Shown piece after piece: positions 8,234 through 17,401 of a stretch of DNA of 64,000 nt. Within the stretch, counting starts at the first letter, position 1. Every line of letters begins with the position of its first letter. Under the pieces are notes generated by a model. The model searched no databases, had not been told where the DNA came from, and saw nothing but the letters and a program-made list of their open reading frames with translations. The stretch comes from Phytomonospora sp040655735 (lineage in GTDB: Bacteria > Actinomycetota > Actinomycetes > Mycobacteriales > Micromonosporaceae), in assembly GCF_040655735.1 (NCBI RefSeq), contig NZ_JBFAKK010000001.1:496001-560000 (forward strand), written 5' to 3'. A program made the position numbers and the translations under genes.

Positions 8234-9201
8234 TGAGCCTCGCTCCCACCGCCGCCCTCACCATCGCCGACCTGCGCTACGACGCGCAACTCGCCTCCGT
8301 CACCGTCGTCCTGGGCCTGCTGCCGGAGGTCAACCGCTGCCGGGCCGTCCTGCCGGCGACCGTGCGCTTCGAGGCCTCGCCCGGCGACCCCGCGAGCCTC
8401 ACCCTCAGCGGCCTCGGCCTGGCCGGCGGCGCCGCCGCCGCGATCGTCCTCACCGGCACGGTCCACCGCGTTCGCCGCGACCCGCGCTGGATCCACCTCG
8501 ACGTCACCGACGCCTCCGGCGCGCTCGCCGCCGTACGGCCGGGCGCCGGTTACACCGCGACGAGCGCGGCCGACGTCGTCGTCGCGCTGCTCGGTGAGGC
8601 CGCCGCGGTACCAGGCGAACTGCGCCTCGACCTTCCCCTCGCCGGTTACGTCGCCGACCAGTCGCGCACCGCCGCCGAGCACCTCGCCCGGCTCGCGGGC
8701 CTCGCGGGCTGCATCGGCACCGTCACCGGCGAGGGACCCGTCGCGGTCGTCCCGCCGCCCGCCGACGCCGACACGGCTCTGCGGCACGGACGCGAGCTGC
8801 TCACCTACCGGGTCGCCGACCACGGTCCGCCGGTCGCGCGCACTGTCCCCGTCGGCTCCGGGGCCGCTTCCCCCGAGGAACTGCGCCCTTCCCCCGACTT
8901 CCTGCCCGCCGACGCTCCCGAGCCCGCGGCCGACGTGCGCCGAGTGCCCGAAGCGGTCCTGCGCGCGCCCACGTCGGCCGGCACCGCCTCCGACGCGGCC
9001 GATGCGGCGGCCTCCCGCCTGTCCCGGCGCCTCTACGCGCGCTGCGTCCTGCTGCCCTCGCTGCGGCCGGGCACCGTCGTCGAAGTCGCCGAAGCGCCCG
9101 ACGGCACGCTCACCGGCCCTTGGCTGCTCACCCGTGTCACCCACCGGGTCACGGCGGGCCGCCCCGCGGGAACCGAACTCGACGGGACGGCGGCGTCATG
9201 A
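8233..9201 (+). CDS. baseplate hub protein (gpD/gp27-like)
   Basis: Hub protein (322 aa) of the phage late-control gene D/T4 gp27 group. As a trimer it joins the tail tube to the spike. Typical features are the early PEVNRCRAVLPATVRF segment, a central region after YTATSAADVVVALLGEA that matches the gpD domain which folds back on itself, and a C-terminal ending LTRVTHRVTAG common in hub proteins, where the last strands contact the spike. It is followed by the spike gene with a 4-bp overlap, as in P2 (D then V) and as in VgrG fusions, where both are one protein. The start at ATG 8233 overlaps the previous stop (TGATG). Confidence 0.8.
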   Translation: MSLAPTAALTIADLRYDAQLASVTVVLGLLPEVNRCRAVLPATVRFEASPGDPASLTLSGLGLAGGAAAAIVLTGTVHRVRRDPRWIHLDVTDASGALAAVRPGAGYTATSAADVVVALLGEAAAVPGELRLDLPLAGYVADQSRTAAEHLARLAGLAGCIGTVTGEGPVAVVPPPADADTALRHGRELLTYRVADHGPPVARTVPVGSGAASPEELRPSPDFLPADAPEPAADVRRVPEAVLRAPTSAGTASDAADAAASRLSRRLYARCVLLPSLRPGTVVEVAEAPDGTLTGPWLLTRVTHRVTAGRPAGTELDGTAAS

Positions 9202-9848
9202 GCGGACTCGTGGAAGCCGTCGCCCGCATCGCGCGGCACGAGTCGGCCGCCCGCGCGGTCGCCTCGGTCGGCCAGGTCACCGAGGCCCACTCCGGCGACG
9301 CCGACCACGCCGTGACGGTCCGGCTGCGCGACACCGGACTGGTCCTTGCGAAGGTCCCGGTGGCCGTCGGGATCCTCGGGTACACCGCGATTCCGGCCGT
9401 CGACGACCTCGTCCTGGTGGTCTTCTGCGAAGGCGACCGCAACGCGCCCGTCGTCGTCGGCCGCCTCTACCACCCCGGCCTCAACCCACCCGACCACGCC
9501 GACGGGCAGGTCGTCTTGAGCCTCCCGGCCGGTGAGAGCGAACCGAAGGTACGCGTTCTCGTCGAGCCCGGCGCGAACAAGGCCGTCGTCGAGATCGGCG
9601 GCGAGACGCGCGCCGAGATCACCGACACCGTCGTGCACCTGCGCATCGACGACGAGTTGTCGGCGAAGGTCGACAGCGGCGGCGGGGGGCGCGTCGAGCT
9701 CACCGCGGGCGGATCCTCGCTCGTCCTCAAGAAGAACGGCGACGTCACCCTCAAGGCCGCCGGGAAGCTCGAACTGTCCGGCACCGAGGTGGCGGTCAGC
9801 GGCACGGCCAAGGTCAGCGTCAAGGGCGCACTCGTGGAGTTGAACTGA
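9198..9848 (+). CDS. baseplate spike protein (gpV/gp5/VgrG-like)
   Basis: Spike protein (216 aa). Residues about 25-95 form an OB fold (KVPVAVGILGYTAIPAVDD, then VLVVFCEGDRNAPVVVGRLY), the hallmark of gp5/gpV/VgrG proteins. It is followed by repeating beta strands (TLKAAGKLELSGTEVAVSGT) that form the triple-stranded beta-helix needle. The protein ends with the helix strands, and no PAAR-like tip gene is seen nearby. Together with the hub gene it forms a split VgrG. The real start is the ATG at 9198, overlapping the hub stop, rather than the in-frame upstream codons. Its function is to pierce the target membrane during contraction. Confidence 0.88.
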   Translation: MSGLVEAVARIARHESAARAVASVGQVTEAHSGDADHAVTVRLRDTGLVLAKVPVAVGILGYTAIPAVDDLVLVVFCEGDRNAPVVVGRLYHPGLNPPDHADGQVVLSLPAGESEPKVRVLVEPGANKAVVEIGGETRAEITDTVVHLRIDDELSAKVDSGGGGRVELTAGGSSLVLKKNGDVTLKAAGKLELSGTEVAVSGTAKVSVKGALVELN

Positions 9849-10321
9849 TGGCCGACACCGATCTGCTCGTCCTGCCGCACTTCGCCGCGCACGACGCCGG
9901 CGAGGCCGACCTGTCCACCGCTCCGAAGATCGCCGTCCGCGTCCGCCCCGACGGGGGCGTCGAAACCGGAGGGCGCGGCGAGGTCGCCGACCTCGCCGCC
10001 GTGTCCGGCCGCGAGAACCTCGCCCAGGCGCTCATCCTGCGGCTGCTCACCCCGCTGGGCAGCCTCGCGCCCCTCGGCCATCCCGACTACGGGTCCAGGC
10101 TCCACGAACTCGTCGGCGCTCCGCGCGACACCGCCCGCCGCCACCTGTGCCGCGCCTTCGTGCTCGCCGCCATCGCACGCGAACCCCGCGTCGAGCCCGG
10201 TGCGGTCAGCCTCGACTTCGACCCCGCCGCCGAAGGCCCCGACTCGCTGGCCTTCACCCTCGTCGTCCAGCCCGTCGCCGGCGGCGACCCCCTCGCGCTG
10301 AACCTGGAGGTGGGGGCATGA
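9848..10321 (+). CDS. gp25/gpW-like baseplate wedge protein
   Basis: Baseplate wedge subunit (157 aa) of the T4 gp25/P2 gpW family, which nucleates sheath assembly and is shared by phages, type VI secretion and extracellular injection systems. The family core is visible at LGSLAPLGHPDYGSRLHELV, followed by a helix and the strands LDFDPAAEGPDSLAFTLVVQ. The extra N-terminal 45 residues (TDLLVLPHFAAHDAG) are longer than in minimal gp25 proteins. Start and stop overlap the spike and gpJ genes respectively, so the three are probably translated as a coupled unit. Confidence is high because the GHPDYGSRL motif is distinctive. Confidence 0.9.
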   Translation: MADTDLLVLPHFAAHDAGEADLSTAPKIAVRVRPDGGVETGGRGEVADLAAVSGRENLAQALILRLLTPLGSLAPLGHPDYGSRLHELVGAPRDTARRHLCRAFVLAAIAREPRVEPGAVSLDFDPAAEGPDSLAFTLVVQPVAGGDPLALNLEVGA

Positions 10322-12030
10322 GCTACGTCCCGCGCGCCTACCCCGACATCGTCCGCGACCTGCTGACGACCTTGACCGGTGGCGTCGTCCGCGAGCAGAT
10401 CACCGTGCCCGCCGGCGACGACCCCGTCCTCGTCCTGCAGCGGCTCGCACAGCGGCCCGTCCGCCGAGTTTCCCACCTGACCGGGCGCATCACCGCCGGC
10501 AAGGGTGCCAACGCCCGTGAGATCGACTACCGCTTCACGCCCGCCGACTTCGAACTCGTCACGAGCAACGGCGGGGAACCCGACGCGATCGCCTTCCGCG
10601 CAGGCGGACGCCGGCCGGTGCCCCTGTCCACAGTGGTCGTCAACTACTACCCGCTGGTCGCGCCGCCCGCACCGCTCACCGACCTCAACGTCGGCTCGGT
10701 CACCAGGACGCTCCTGGAGAGCGTCGCCCGCGAACTCGCCGAACAGTACGAACACCTCCGCCTGGTCTACGAGTCGGCCTTCGTCGACACCGCGACGGGC
10801 ACCTCGCTCGACCAGGTCGTCGCGCTCGTCGGCGCCCAGCGCCTTCCGGCAGGGTTCCCGGTGGCCACCCTGCGGTTCACGCGCGCCACCGGAGTCCTCG
10901 GGCAGGTCACCGTCCCGGCCGGCACCGCCGTCGTCGACGCCACCGGCAACCGGTACCTCACCACCGCGGCCCTCACCCTGGAACCCGGCGAACCCGAGCG
11001 AAGCGTCCAGGCACACGGCGAGACCGCGGCGACGCCCGTCGTCGCCGCCGGAGTCCTCGACCGGCCCGCCGTCCTCATCGCCGGAATCGGACAGGTCACC
11101 AACCCCGAACCCGCGCGCGGCCTCACCGCCGCCGAGTCCGACCCCGACCTGCGCCGGCGCGCCAAGTCCGCCCTCCACGGAGTCGTGCGGGGCACCACCG
11201 ACGCGCTGCTGTTCGCCGTCCGCTCCGTCCCCGGCGTCAAGGACGCCACCCTCACCGAGGCGCCCGGCGAGGTCAAGCTCACCGTCGTCTACGAGCAGGA
11301 CACCCCCGAAGTGCGCCGACTGGTCCAGCTCGCCGTCGACGACACCCGCGCCGCCGGCATCCGCGTCCACAACGGAGCCGCCGAACCGCTCACCGTCGGC
11401 GCTCGCGTGCGACTCACCGTCGCCGGAAAGGTCCCGCCGGCGGGAGCCGAACTCGCACGGATCACCGGCGGAACCGTCGACCGGATCACCGCGCTCCTGC
11501 GGGGCGTCGCGCCCGGCGGCAAGATCCGGCGCGCCCAGCTCACCGGGCAGGCCCTCGCCGACCCGTGCGTCGTCGACGCCGAGATCGTCCTGGTGCCCGA
11601 AGGCGGCCCCGAGACCGAGGAACTCCAACTCCCCGAGGGCGTGACCGCCAAGGCCGGCACCGTCGAGGTCACCGGGATCGTGCCCGAGGACGCCACCGGA
11701 GCGGCCGCGCCGACCGCGACCGCCGATCTGTTCCTCCCCATGCACCTCAATCCCGGCGTCACCGCCGCCGAGGCAGAGACCGCCCTCAACGGCGCCGTCG
11801 ACGCCCACCTGGCCACCCGCGCCCCCGACCAGCCGCTCACCGTCGACGGGCTGCTCGCCGCAGCCCGCGACGACACGCGCTACGCCGTCGTCCGCACCGA
11901 GGTCACCGTCACCGTCACCGACGCCGACCGCTTCCTCCAGCTCACCGACGGCCAGGGCACCTTCGCGCCGCAGGCCGGACAGGCCGTGGCCCGCGGCACC
12001 GTCACCCTCGACGTGCGGGAGGGGGCCTGA
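10318..12030 (+). CDS. gpJ/gp6-like baseplate wedge protein
   Basis: Large baseplate wedge protein (570 aa) of the Mu gp47/P2 gpJ/T4 gp6 family, which makes the iris that opens on contraction. Recognisable parts are an N-terminal helical region with EQYEHLRLVYESAFVDTATG followed by SLDQVVALVGAQRLP, the beta-rich module ARGLTAAESDPDLRRRA (typical 'E-S-D-x-x-L-R-R-R' of gpJ), and PGVKDATLTEAPGEVKLTVV. The N-terminal 110 residues and the C-terminal 130 residues are extensions beyond phage gpJ, as commonly seen in injection systems. It overlaps the gp25 gene and the following gene by ATGA. It is cytoplasmically assembled and part of the released particle. Confidence 0.85.
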   Translation: MSYVPRAYPDIVRDLLTTLTGGVVREQITVPAGDDPVLVLQRLAQRPVRRVSHLTGRITAGKGANAREIDYRFTPADFELVTSNGGEPDAIAFRAGGRRPVPLSTVVVNYYPLVAPPAPLTDLNVGSVTRTLLESVARELAEQYEHLRLVYESAFVDTATGTSLDQVVALVGAQRLPAGFPVATLRFTRATGVLGQVTVPAGTAVVDATGNRYLTTAALTLEPGEPERSVQAHGETAATPVVAAGVLDRPAVLIAGIGQVTNPEPARGLTAAESDPDLRRRAKSALHGVVRGTTDALLFAVRSVPGVKDATLTEAPGEVKLTVVYEQDTPEVRRLVQLAVDDTRAAGIRVHNGAAEPLTVGARVRLTVAGKVPPAGAELARITGGTVDRITALLRGVAPGGKIRRAQLTGQALADPCVVDAEIVLVPEGGPETEELQLPEGVTAKAGTVEVTGIVPEDATGAAAPTATADLFLPMHLNPGVTAAEAETALNGAVDAHLATRAPDQPLTVDGLLAAARDDTRYAVVRTEVTVTVTDADRFLQLTDGQGTFAPQAGQAVARGTVTLDVREGA

Positions 12031-13298
12031 TGGCACACGCCGACCGCATCACCGCGCGCCTTCCCGTCCTCTACGCCGACGGTGAGCTCGTCCGCACCTT
12101 CGCCGCGCACCCCGGGCTCGCCTGCGAGATCGTCGACGAGGACGTCCTGGAGATCCGCCGGGCCCACTTCTTCGACGCCGCCCTCGAACTGACCGAGGCC
12201 GCCGGGCTCGCCGCCCTCCTCGACCTCGCTCCCGAGCCGTGGCAGGACCTCGGCGCCTACCGCTCCTGGGTTCATGCCCTGCGTGAGGCCACCCTCGACC
12301 ACGGTGCCGTCGGCGTCCGCGCGCTCCAGGTCTTCGTCGAGGAGTACCTCGCCCGCCTGACCCTCGCCACCGGCGTACCCGGACTGTTCACCGCGATCCC
12401 GGGCCGCGAGAGCGACTGGTCGCACGACCCCGAGACCACCGACCGGGCAGTCTTCACCGAGAACCCGCCGCGTGAGGTCACCGTTACCCCCGGCCCGCTC
12501 GCGCCCCTGAGCCGCTTCACGCTGCGCAACGACGGCCTCGACCCCGCCCCGGCCGGCTTCGTGCTCACCGGCCTGCCCGCCGGACCCGAGTACGTCCCCG
12601 TCGTCGTCAACCTGACCACCGGCGCCGCCCTCGTCTACCTCGACGCCGTCCCCACCGGGCAGCGCCTCCGCCTCACCGCCGACGGCCGCGCCCGGCTCGA
12701 CGGCCGCGACGTCACCGAACGCCTGCGCCACATCGAACGGGTACAGCCGGGAGAACCCTGGAGCCCGGCCGAAGCCTCGCCCACCGGAGCGCCGTTCACG
12801 CTCGCGCGCGGCGTGAACGACCTGTGGTTCCTCACCGTCGCCCACCACGACTCGCCCGGCCTCGACCGCGTTCTGCTGGCCCTCGCCGACCTCGACCTCA
12901 CGCAGGGCGCCTACGACATTGCGCGCCTCGACCACGCCCTGTTCGCCCAGGACCCGGCCGTCACCGTCTCGGCCGTCTGGCGCGAGAACGCCCCCGCCAC
13001 CGTCCGCGTGACGCTCCCCGCCGGGACACTGCTCACCCGCCATGCCGCCGACCCCGGCCTCGCCGTCCGCGAGCAGACCGGCACCGCCCTGGCCGCCGGG
13101 CTCGCGCGGCTGTCCGTGGCCGGCGTCGACACCTCCGTCGACCTCGCGCCCTTCCGCGAGACCCAGCCGCAGCGGGCCCATCTCACCGGCCGCGGCCCCA
13201 TCGTGATCCGCGAAGGCGGACCGACCGGCGCCGACACGCTGCCCGAAGCCGGCGGCGTGTTCGACGTGACCCCGTTCGAGGACTCGACCTTCCGCTGA
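12030..13298 (+). CDS. baseplate/tail protein in the gpI position
   Basis: A 422-residue protein at the position of P2 gpI or Afp12-like proteins, immediately after gpJ. The N-terminal 130 residues are helical (ADRITARLPVLYADGELVRT) and resemble the beginning of tail protein I family members, which link the wedge to fibres. Residues 130-260 look like an immunoglobulin-like beta sandwich (LSRFTLRNDGLDPAPAGFVL). The rest is mixed beta, ending GVFDVTPFEDSTFR. The function is inferred from synteny and not from a signature motif. A GGAG ribosome binding site for the next gene overlaps its stop region, so expression continues as one operon. Confidence 0.55.
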   Translation: MAHADRITARLPVLYADGELVRTFAAHPGLACEIVDEDVLEIRRAHFFDAALELTEAAGLAALLDLAPEPWQDLGAYRSWVHALREATLDHGAVGVRALQVFVEEYLARLTLATGVPGLFTAIPGRESDWSHDPETTDRAVFTENPPREVTVTPGPLAPLSRFTLRNDGLDPAPAGFVLTGLPAGPEYVPVVVNLTTGAALVYLDAVPTGQRLRLTADGRARLDGRDVTERLRHIERVQPGEPWSPAEASPTGAPFTLARGVNDLWFLTVAHHDSPGLDRVLLALADLDLTQGAYDIARLDHALFAQDPAVTVSAVWRENAPATVRVTLPAGTLLTRHAADPGLAVREQTGTALAAGLARLSVAGVDTSVDLAPFRETQPQRAHLTGRGPIVIREGGPTGADTLPEAGGVFDVTPFEDSTFR

Positions 13299-13307
13299 GG
13301 AGTGACC

Positions 13308-13805
13308 ATGCGTGCCCGGATGCGCCTTGAGTTGAACGACCGGCGCGGCGACCTGCTCGTCGTCCGCGAGGCGCGCAACGCCGTCATGCGCGGTGGCGCG
13401 CTGCTCGTCGCGGCCCTGTTCACCGGAGCCGAGGACAGCGGCCCGATCAGTCACCTGGGGGTCGGAACCTCCGACACCCCCGAGGCCGACACCTACGACA
13501 CCGCCGCGCTCAGCAACACCGATCCCGCCCTCGAAGGCGCGACCGAGGCACCGGTGCCGGGCAGCGCCTTCACCGTCATCCCCGACCCGCAGCGGCGGCT
13601 CGCGCTGGTCCGCGTCCGCGCGACCCTCCCCGAGACGGCCGCCCTCGGCACGATCCGCGAGGCGGGCCTGCTGTCGCGGACCGGAGACACGGCCGTGCTC
13701 TACAACCGGGTCACCTTCGCGCCGGTCACCAAGGGCGACGACCACGAACTGACCCTGTTCTGGGAGATCACCTTCCCCTACGGCGACCTGCACGGTCTGG
13801 CCTGA
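13308..13805 (+). CDS. small tail-fibre/baseplate accessory protein
   Basis: A 165-residue protein of uncertain role. It begins with a strand-turn-strand (RARMRLELNDRRGDLLVVRE), then a small hydrophobic helix and a beta-rich body with ISHLGVGTSDTPEADTYDTA and SRTGDTAVLYNRVTFAPVTK. Such glycine-rich 'G-x-G-T-x-x-x-x' strand patterns occur in phage tail-fibre connector and collar proteins. ATG 13308 is preferred over the GTG at 13302 because GAGGAG sits 6-10 bases upstream. Its position between the gpI-like gene and the fibre-like genes supports a fibre-attachment role, but no catalytic or diagnostic motif is visible. Confidence 0.6.
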   Translation: MRARMRLELNDRRGDLLVVREARNAVMRGGALLVAALFTGAEDSGPISHLGVGTSDTPEADTYDTAALSNTDPALEGATEAPVPGSAFTVIPDPQRRLALVRVRATLPETAALGTIREAGLLSRTGDTAVLYNRVTFAPVTKGDDHELTLFWEITFPYGDLHGLA

Positions 13806-13816
13806 GGAGTACCACG

Positions 13817-14779
13817 ATGCCTGCCACGCTCAACCTTCAGATGCAGGGGCACACCCTGGCCTTCCGCGACGCCGAGGTGCACCTGACCAACCAGGCCACC
13901 GGCGCCACCATGACCCGCCGACCGTTCCTGGACGGCAGCCTCGTCGTCCGCGACATCGACCCGGGCGTCTGGCAGCTGAAGGTGACCCACCCCAACCTCA
14001 CGTTGCCCATCGACAACCGCCCGATCAGGATCTTCGACCAGCGGCCGCCGACCCTGATCCCGGTGCCGGTGCCCGCCGACCTGTTCCGCGACAGCCCCAT
14101 CCGCGACATCCCCGACGCCGACCTCGGCCCGGTGCAGACGCTCGCCACCTCCGCCCGAGACCGGGCGGCGCCGCTCGGTGCGAAGGCCTCCGGCGAGGTC
14201 ATCCGCGCCTCCGACTGGAACGGGCTCGTCGGCACCGTCACCGACCTGGCCAACGCCGTCCTCCAGCTCGCGTCCCTGGTGTCCCCACGCGGGCACGACC
14301 ATCCCGAGATCGCCGAGAAGATCGCCGAGGTGCAGGGCAACCTGCGGCGCTTCGCGGAGTCCTTCGGCCATTCCCTGCTGGAACTGCGCCGCGAGATCGA
14401 GGCGGGCACCCTGCACCAGCGCCTCACCGACGTGCTCACCAAGGGCCAGGCCGGGACCGTGCTCAAGGACCGCCTCAACGGACGCGTCCTCGACCTGCAC
14501 CGCAGCCTCCAGGGCGACACGGTGCTGTTCAGCCAGCAGCTCTCCTCGGCCGGCTCCGACATCATCACCGGCGTCCACGAACTGGCCACCCAGCAAAGCG
14601 ACGGCGGCGCCGCCTTCCTCGCCGACCCGCAGGTCAAGCAGGTCCTCGCGATGGCCGGCACCTACTTCGAGGCCGGCACACAGACCCGCCAGGAGAGCGA
14701 GCTCCAGACCTACCGCAAGAGCACCGTCAACGGCGGCCCGAAGCTCGGCGCCGTCTTCGCCATCCCGCCGGCGGTCTGA
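13817..14779 (+). CDS. fibre-like protein, paralogous module with next gene
   Basis: A 320-residue protein. Residues 1-90 form a small beta domain that reads like a carboxypeptidase-regulatory/transthyretin-type fold (DAEVHLTNQATGATMTRRPF and GSLVVRDIDPGVWQLKVTHP). Around residues 130-165 it carries GEVIRASDWNGLVGTVTDLA followed by the motif RGHDHPE. The same module, GEVIRADDWNLVVGSLIELA plus AHDHTDQ, is at the N terminus of the next gene. The remainder is helical and probably coiled coil. HxH motifs in phage fibres often bind metal within trimers. This suggests a short receptor-binding or fibre-anchoring subunit, but the assignment is an inference. A GAGGAG ribosome binding site precedes the ATG at 13817. 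Confidence 0.6.
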   Translation: MPATLNLQMQGHTLAFRDAEVHLTNQATGATMTRRPFLDGSLVVRDIDPGVWQLKVTHPNLTLPIDNRPIRIFDQRPPTLIPVPVPADLFRDSPIRDIPDADLGPVQTLATSARDRAAPLGAKASGEVIRASDWNGLVGTVTDLANAVLQLASLVSPRGHDHPEIAEKIAEVQGNLRRFAESFGHSLLELRREIEAGTLHQRLTDVLTKGQAGTVLKDRLNGRVLDLHRSLQGDTVLFSQQLSSAGSDIITGVHELATQQSDGGAAFLADPQVKQVLAMAGTYFEAGTQTRQESELQTYRKSTVNGGPKLGAVFAIPPAV

Positions 14780-14780
14780 C

Positions 14781-16511
14781 ATGACCACCACCGCCGACCT
14801 CGACCGCCTACAGGCGCTGCTCAGCAGGCTCACCCCCGTCGCCTCCCGCCAACGGGGCGAGGTCATCCGCGCCGACGACTGGAACCTCGTCGTGGGCAGC
14901 CTCATCGAACTCGCGCGGGCGGTCCTCGCCGAGGCGGCCTCGCCGACCGTGCCGGCCCACGACCACACCGATCAGGTCCAGCTCTCCTGGCTCGACGGGC
15001 GGCTGCGCGGCATCCTGCAGACCGGGCCACTGGGCGACCCGGCCGCCATCACACGGCTGTCGGCGGTGGAGCGCAGGCTGTCCGGCTCGGGCGGGAACCT
15101 CGACGAGGTCAAGGCCGAGATCGACGCCCTGCGCGACCGTGTGGGCCAGGTGACGACCAGGGACCTGGTCCGCGAGTCCGACGTGACCCTCGTTCGCCGC
15201 TCAATGGCCGCGATCGGTGACACGCGCGGCGACGTGCTGAGCCTGCGCGAGACGCTGGCCGCGATCCGCACCGACCTCACCCGCGCCATCGAGGTCGGCC
15301 GCGAACTGGAGGTCGACGGCCGCCGCGTGGACATCCCGGGCCTGGTCGGCACCGTCGCCGAGCTGCAGAACCTGCGCGAGCACCTGACCTTCCCCGACGG
15401 CCGTCCCCTCGACGCCGCCGAACTCGAGCGCCGCCTCACCGAGCTGACCAACACCCTGGTCACCGAGGAGGAGCTGGACGCCGCCCTCGAAGAGGTCCGC
15501 GGACCGATTCCGGCGGACGTGCTCGAAGGCGTCAAGGGCGACGTGTTGCGCTCCACACTCGCGCAGGTGAACCCGAAGATCGACGACCTGCGCGCCGAGA
15601 CCTCCGGCACCATAGACGATCGGCTGTCCGATCTGGACGGACGCATCGGCGGCGCCGTCGACGACCGCCTCCCGCAGGTGCGCGACGAGATCCTGTCGGC
15701 GGCGCAGTCGCTCGTCGACAGCGCGATCCTCGACGAGGACGCCGCCGTGCGCACACTGCTCGAACAGCGCCTCACCGCGACCTCGGCCGGGCTGCGCACC
15801 GAACTCGGCGAACGCGTCGACTCCGTCGAGGACACGATCGCGCCGACCTCGCGGACCGAGGCGTCGAAACTGCTCGACCAGCGGCTCCCGCCGATCATTG
15901 CGGCCGTCGCCGGGCTGACCGGCCGAACCGGTGAGCTGGAGTCCGACGTCACCGGCCTCGCCTCGCACAACGGCACCCAGGACGCCGCCATCGGCAAGCA
16001 CACCGCCGACCTGGCGGCGCTGTCGGGACGCGTCGACCGCGAGATCCCCGCCGCGATCGCCACGGCCGACGTAAACGCGCAGGCCCGCGTCACCGAGGCA
16101 GGCGGGAAACTCAGGAACGAGCTGACCGCGTTCTGCGACCAGCGGATCGGCGAGAGCCTGTCCGACGTGCTCACCCAGCTGCGCGGCGAGGTCCGCGAGA
16201 TCGTGCGCGACGAGATCGAGCCGGTCCGCGAGGAGCTGCGAAAGTACACCGACGAGCGGATCCGCGACCGTTTCGAGCAGTTGCCCGAGGACGTCCTCGA
16301 CATCTTCAAGGCCGACTTCGCCCGGCAGGGCCCGCTGTACCAGCTCATCGTCGAGCGCAAGGGGATCGCCCCGAAGGCGGCCGCCGAGTCCGCCGGCGAC
16401 GGGGGAGAGCCCGAGCCCACCGCGAGACCCGCCGCGCGCAAGGCCACGACGAAGAGGTCCGCCGCCAAGAAGTCCGCGCGCCGCAAGGGCTCCGGCGGGG
16501 AGAACACATGA
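14781..16511 (+). CDS. long coiled-coil fibre-like protein with basic tail
   Basis: A 576-residue protein. The N-terminal 60 residues repeat the GEVIRADDWN...HDH module of the upstream gene. Residues 80-520 are almost continuous charged heptad-like sequence (for example DEVKAEIDALRDRVGQVTTR and EIVRDEIEPVREELRKYTDE), predicted to be a long coiled coil. The last 50 residues are Ala/Lys/Arg-rich (ARKATTKRSAAKKSARRKGS), like histone-H1-type tails and probably disordered. A trimeric fibre or a rigid tether on the particle surface is the likeliest role; an internal scaffold is an alternative. The basic tail could bind nucleic acid or an acidic surface. The stop overlaps the next ATG. Confidence 0.6.
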   Translation: MTTTADLDRLQALLSRLTPVASRQRGEVIRADDWNLVVGSLIELARAVLAEAASPTVPAHDHTDQVQLSWLDGRLRGILQTGPLGDPAAITRLSAVERRLSGSGGNLDEVKAEIDALRDRVGQVTTRDLVRESDVTLVRRSMAAIGDTRGDVLSLRETLAAIRTDLTRAIEVGRELEVDGRRVDIPGLVGTVAELQNLREHLTFPDGRPLDAAELERRLTELTNTLVTEEELDAALEEVRGPIPADVLEGVKGDVLRSTLAQVNPKIDDLRAETSGTIDDRLSDLDGRIGGAVDDRLPQVRDEILSAAQSLVDSAILDEDAAVRTLLEQRLTATSAGLRTELGERVDSVEDTIAPTSRTEASKLLDQRLPPIIAAVAGLTGRTGELESDVTGLASHNGTQDAAIGKHTADLAALSGRVDREIPAAIATADVNAQARVTEAGGKLRNELTAFCDQRIGESLSDVLTQLRGEVREIVRDEIEPVREELRKYTDERIRDRFEQLPEDVLDIFKADFARQGPLYQLIVERKGIAPKAAAESAGDGGEPEPTARPAARKATTKRSAAKKSARRKGSGGENT

Positions 16512-17401
16512 TCCGCGACCTCGAACTGCGTCTCGCCGAGGTTCTCGGCGAGCGCCTTCCCGCGCCGTTCGGCGGCCGGGTCGAGGCGGCTCCCGCCGAG
16601 GGCGCGCCGGGCGCCGAGCCGCGCGTCACCGTCGCGGCCGTCAGCGCCGAACGTGTCGTCGGGCAGCTCGGAGGCGAGGGGACACGCGTCGTCGCCGGTT
16701 CGGATCTGCCGCGCCGGGTGCTGCGTCTGGCGTGCGTGCTCACCGCCACGGTCGAGCCCGCCGACGGCGCCGGGCGCGCGCAGGAGGTCGCCGGCCTCGA
16801 TGCGCTCGGCTACGCGCTCGACGATCCCGGCCTGCTCAAGGCCCTCGACCCGGCTCCCGGCACCGATCCGGGCTTCCAGCTCGACCTGCTCGATCTGACC
16901 GGCCTCGCCGCGCCGACCGATACCGCCGAGGGCCCGGCCCTGGCGAGGGTCGCCGCGCTGGGCTCGTTCTGGCCGGTCGGCACGGTCGGCGCGACCGGCC
17001 CCGCGATCGTCGAGATCCGTGTTCGCGCCGGACTCGCCCCGATCGAGCTCGTGCTGCCGCCCGACCCGTTCACCGCCGGCGGCCCGGCGGGCACGGTGAC
17101 GCTGCGGGCCGGTTCCGCCGGAACCCTTCGGCTGCGCGAAAGCGGCCCGTCATCGGAGCCCTTCGGGAAACTCGCGCTGAGGCTGACGGCCGCGGGCGGG
17201 AAACCCGGCGCCGGATCACTCGGCGGAGGCGCCGCGGGCGCCGAGCCCGGTGTCCGGATCGTCGACCTGTCCGGCGGTTCGGCGTCGGTGACCTACACGC
17301 CGCCGGCCGAGGCGGCGCGCGACTTCCTCGTCGTCTCCCTCGACGACGCCGAGGGCGGCGCCTCCGCCGAACTCGGCCGAGCGCTCCTGGAGGTCCGATG
17401 A
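16508..17401 (+). CDS. possible tail-terminator protein (Afp16/Pvc16-like position)
   Basis: A 297-residue protein. Residues 1-140 have the alpha/beta pattern of tail-terminator or neck proteins: an N-terminal helix IRDLELRLAEVLGERLPAPF, a strand-rich centre, and 'helix plus DNPxL'-like text LDALGYALDDPGLLKALDPA. That part resembles the way Afp16/Pvc16 proteins look, and they cap the sheath and tube distal end. Residues 180-297 are a beta domain preceded by a Gly-rich linker (GAGSLGGGAAGAEPG). I cannot confirm the family without a profile search. The stop overlaps the next ATG, and the gene sits in the distal half of the operon, where terminator genes are found in injection-system loci. Confidence 0.45.
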   Translation: MIRDLELRLAEVLGERLPAPFGGRVEAAPAEGAPGAEPRVTVAAVSAERVVGQLGGEGTRVVAGSDLPRRVLRLACVLTATVEPADGAGRAQEVAGLDALGYALDDPGLLKALDPAPGTDPGFQLDLLDLTGLAAPTDTAEGPALARVAALGSFWPVGTVGATGPAIVEIRVRAGLAPIELVLPPDPFTAGGPAGTVTLRAGSAGTLRLRESGPSSEPFGKLALRLTAAGGKPGAGSLGGGAAGAEPGVRIVDLSGGSASVTYTPPAEAARDFLVVSLDDAEGGASAELGRALLEVR

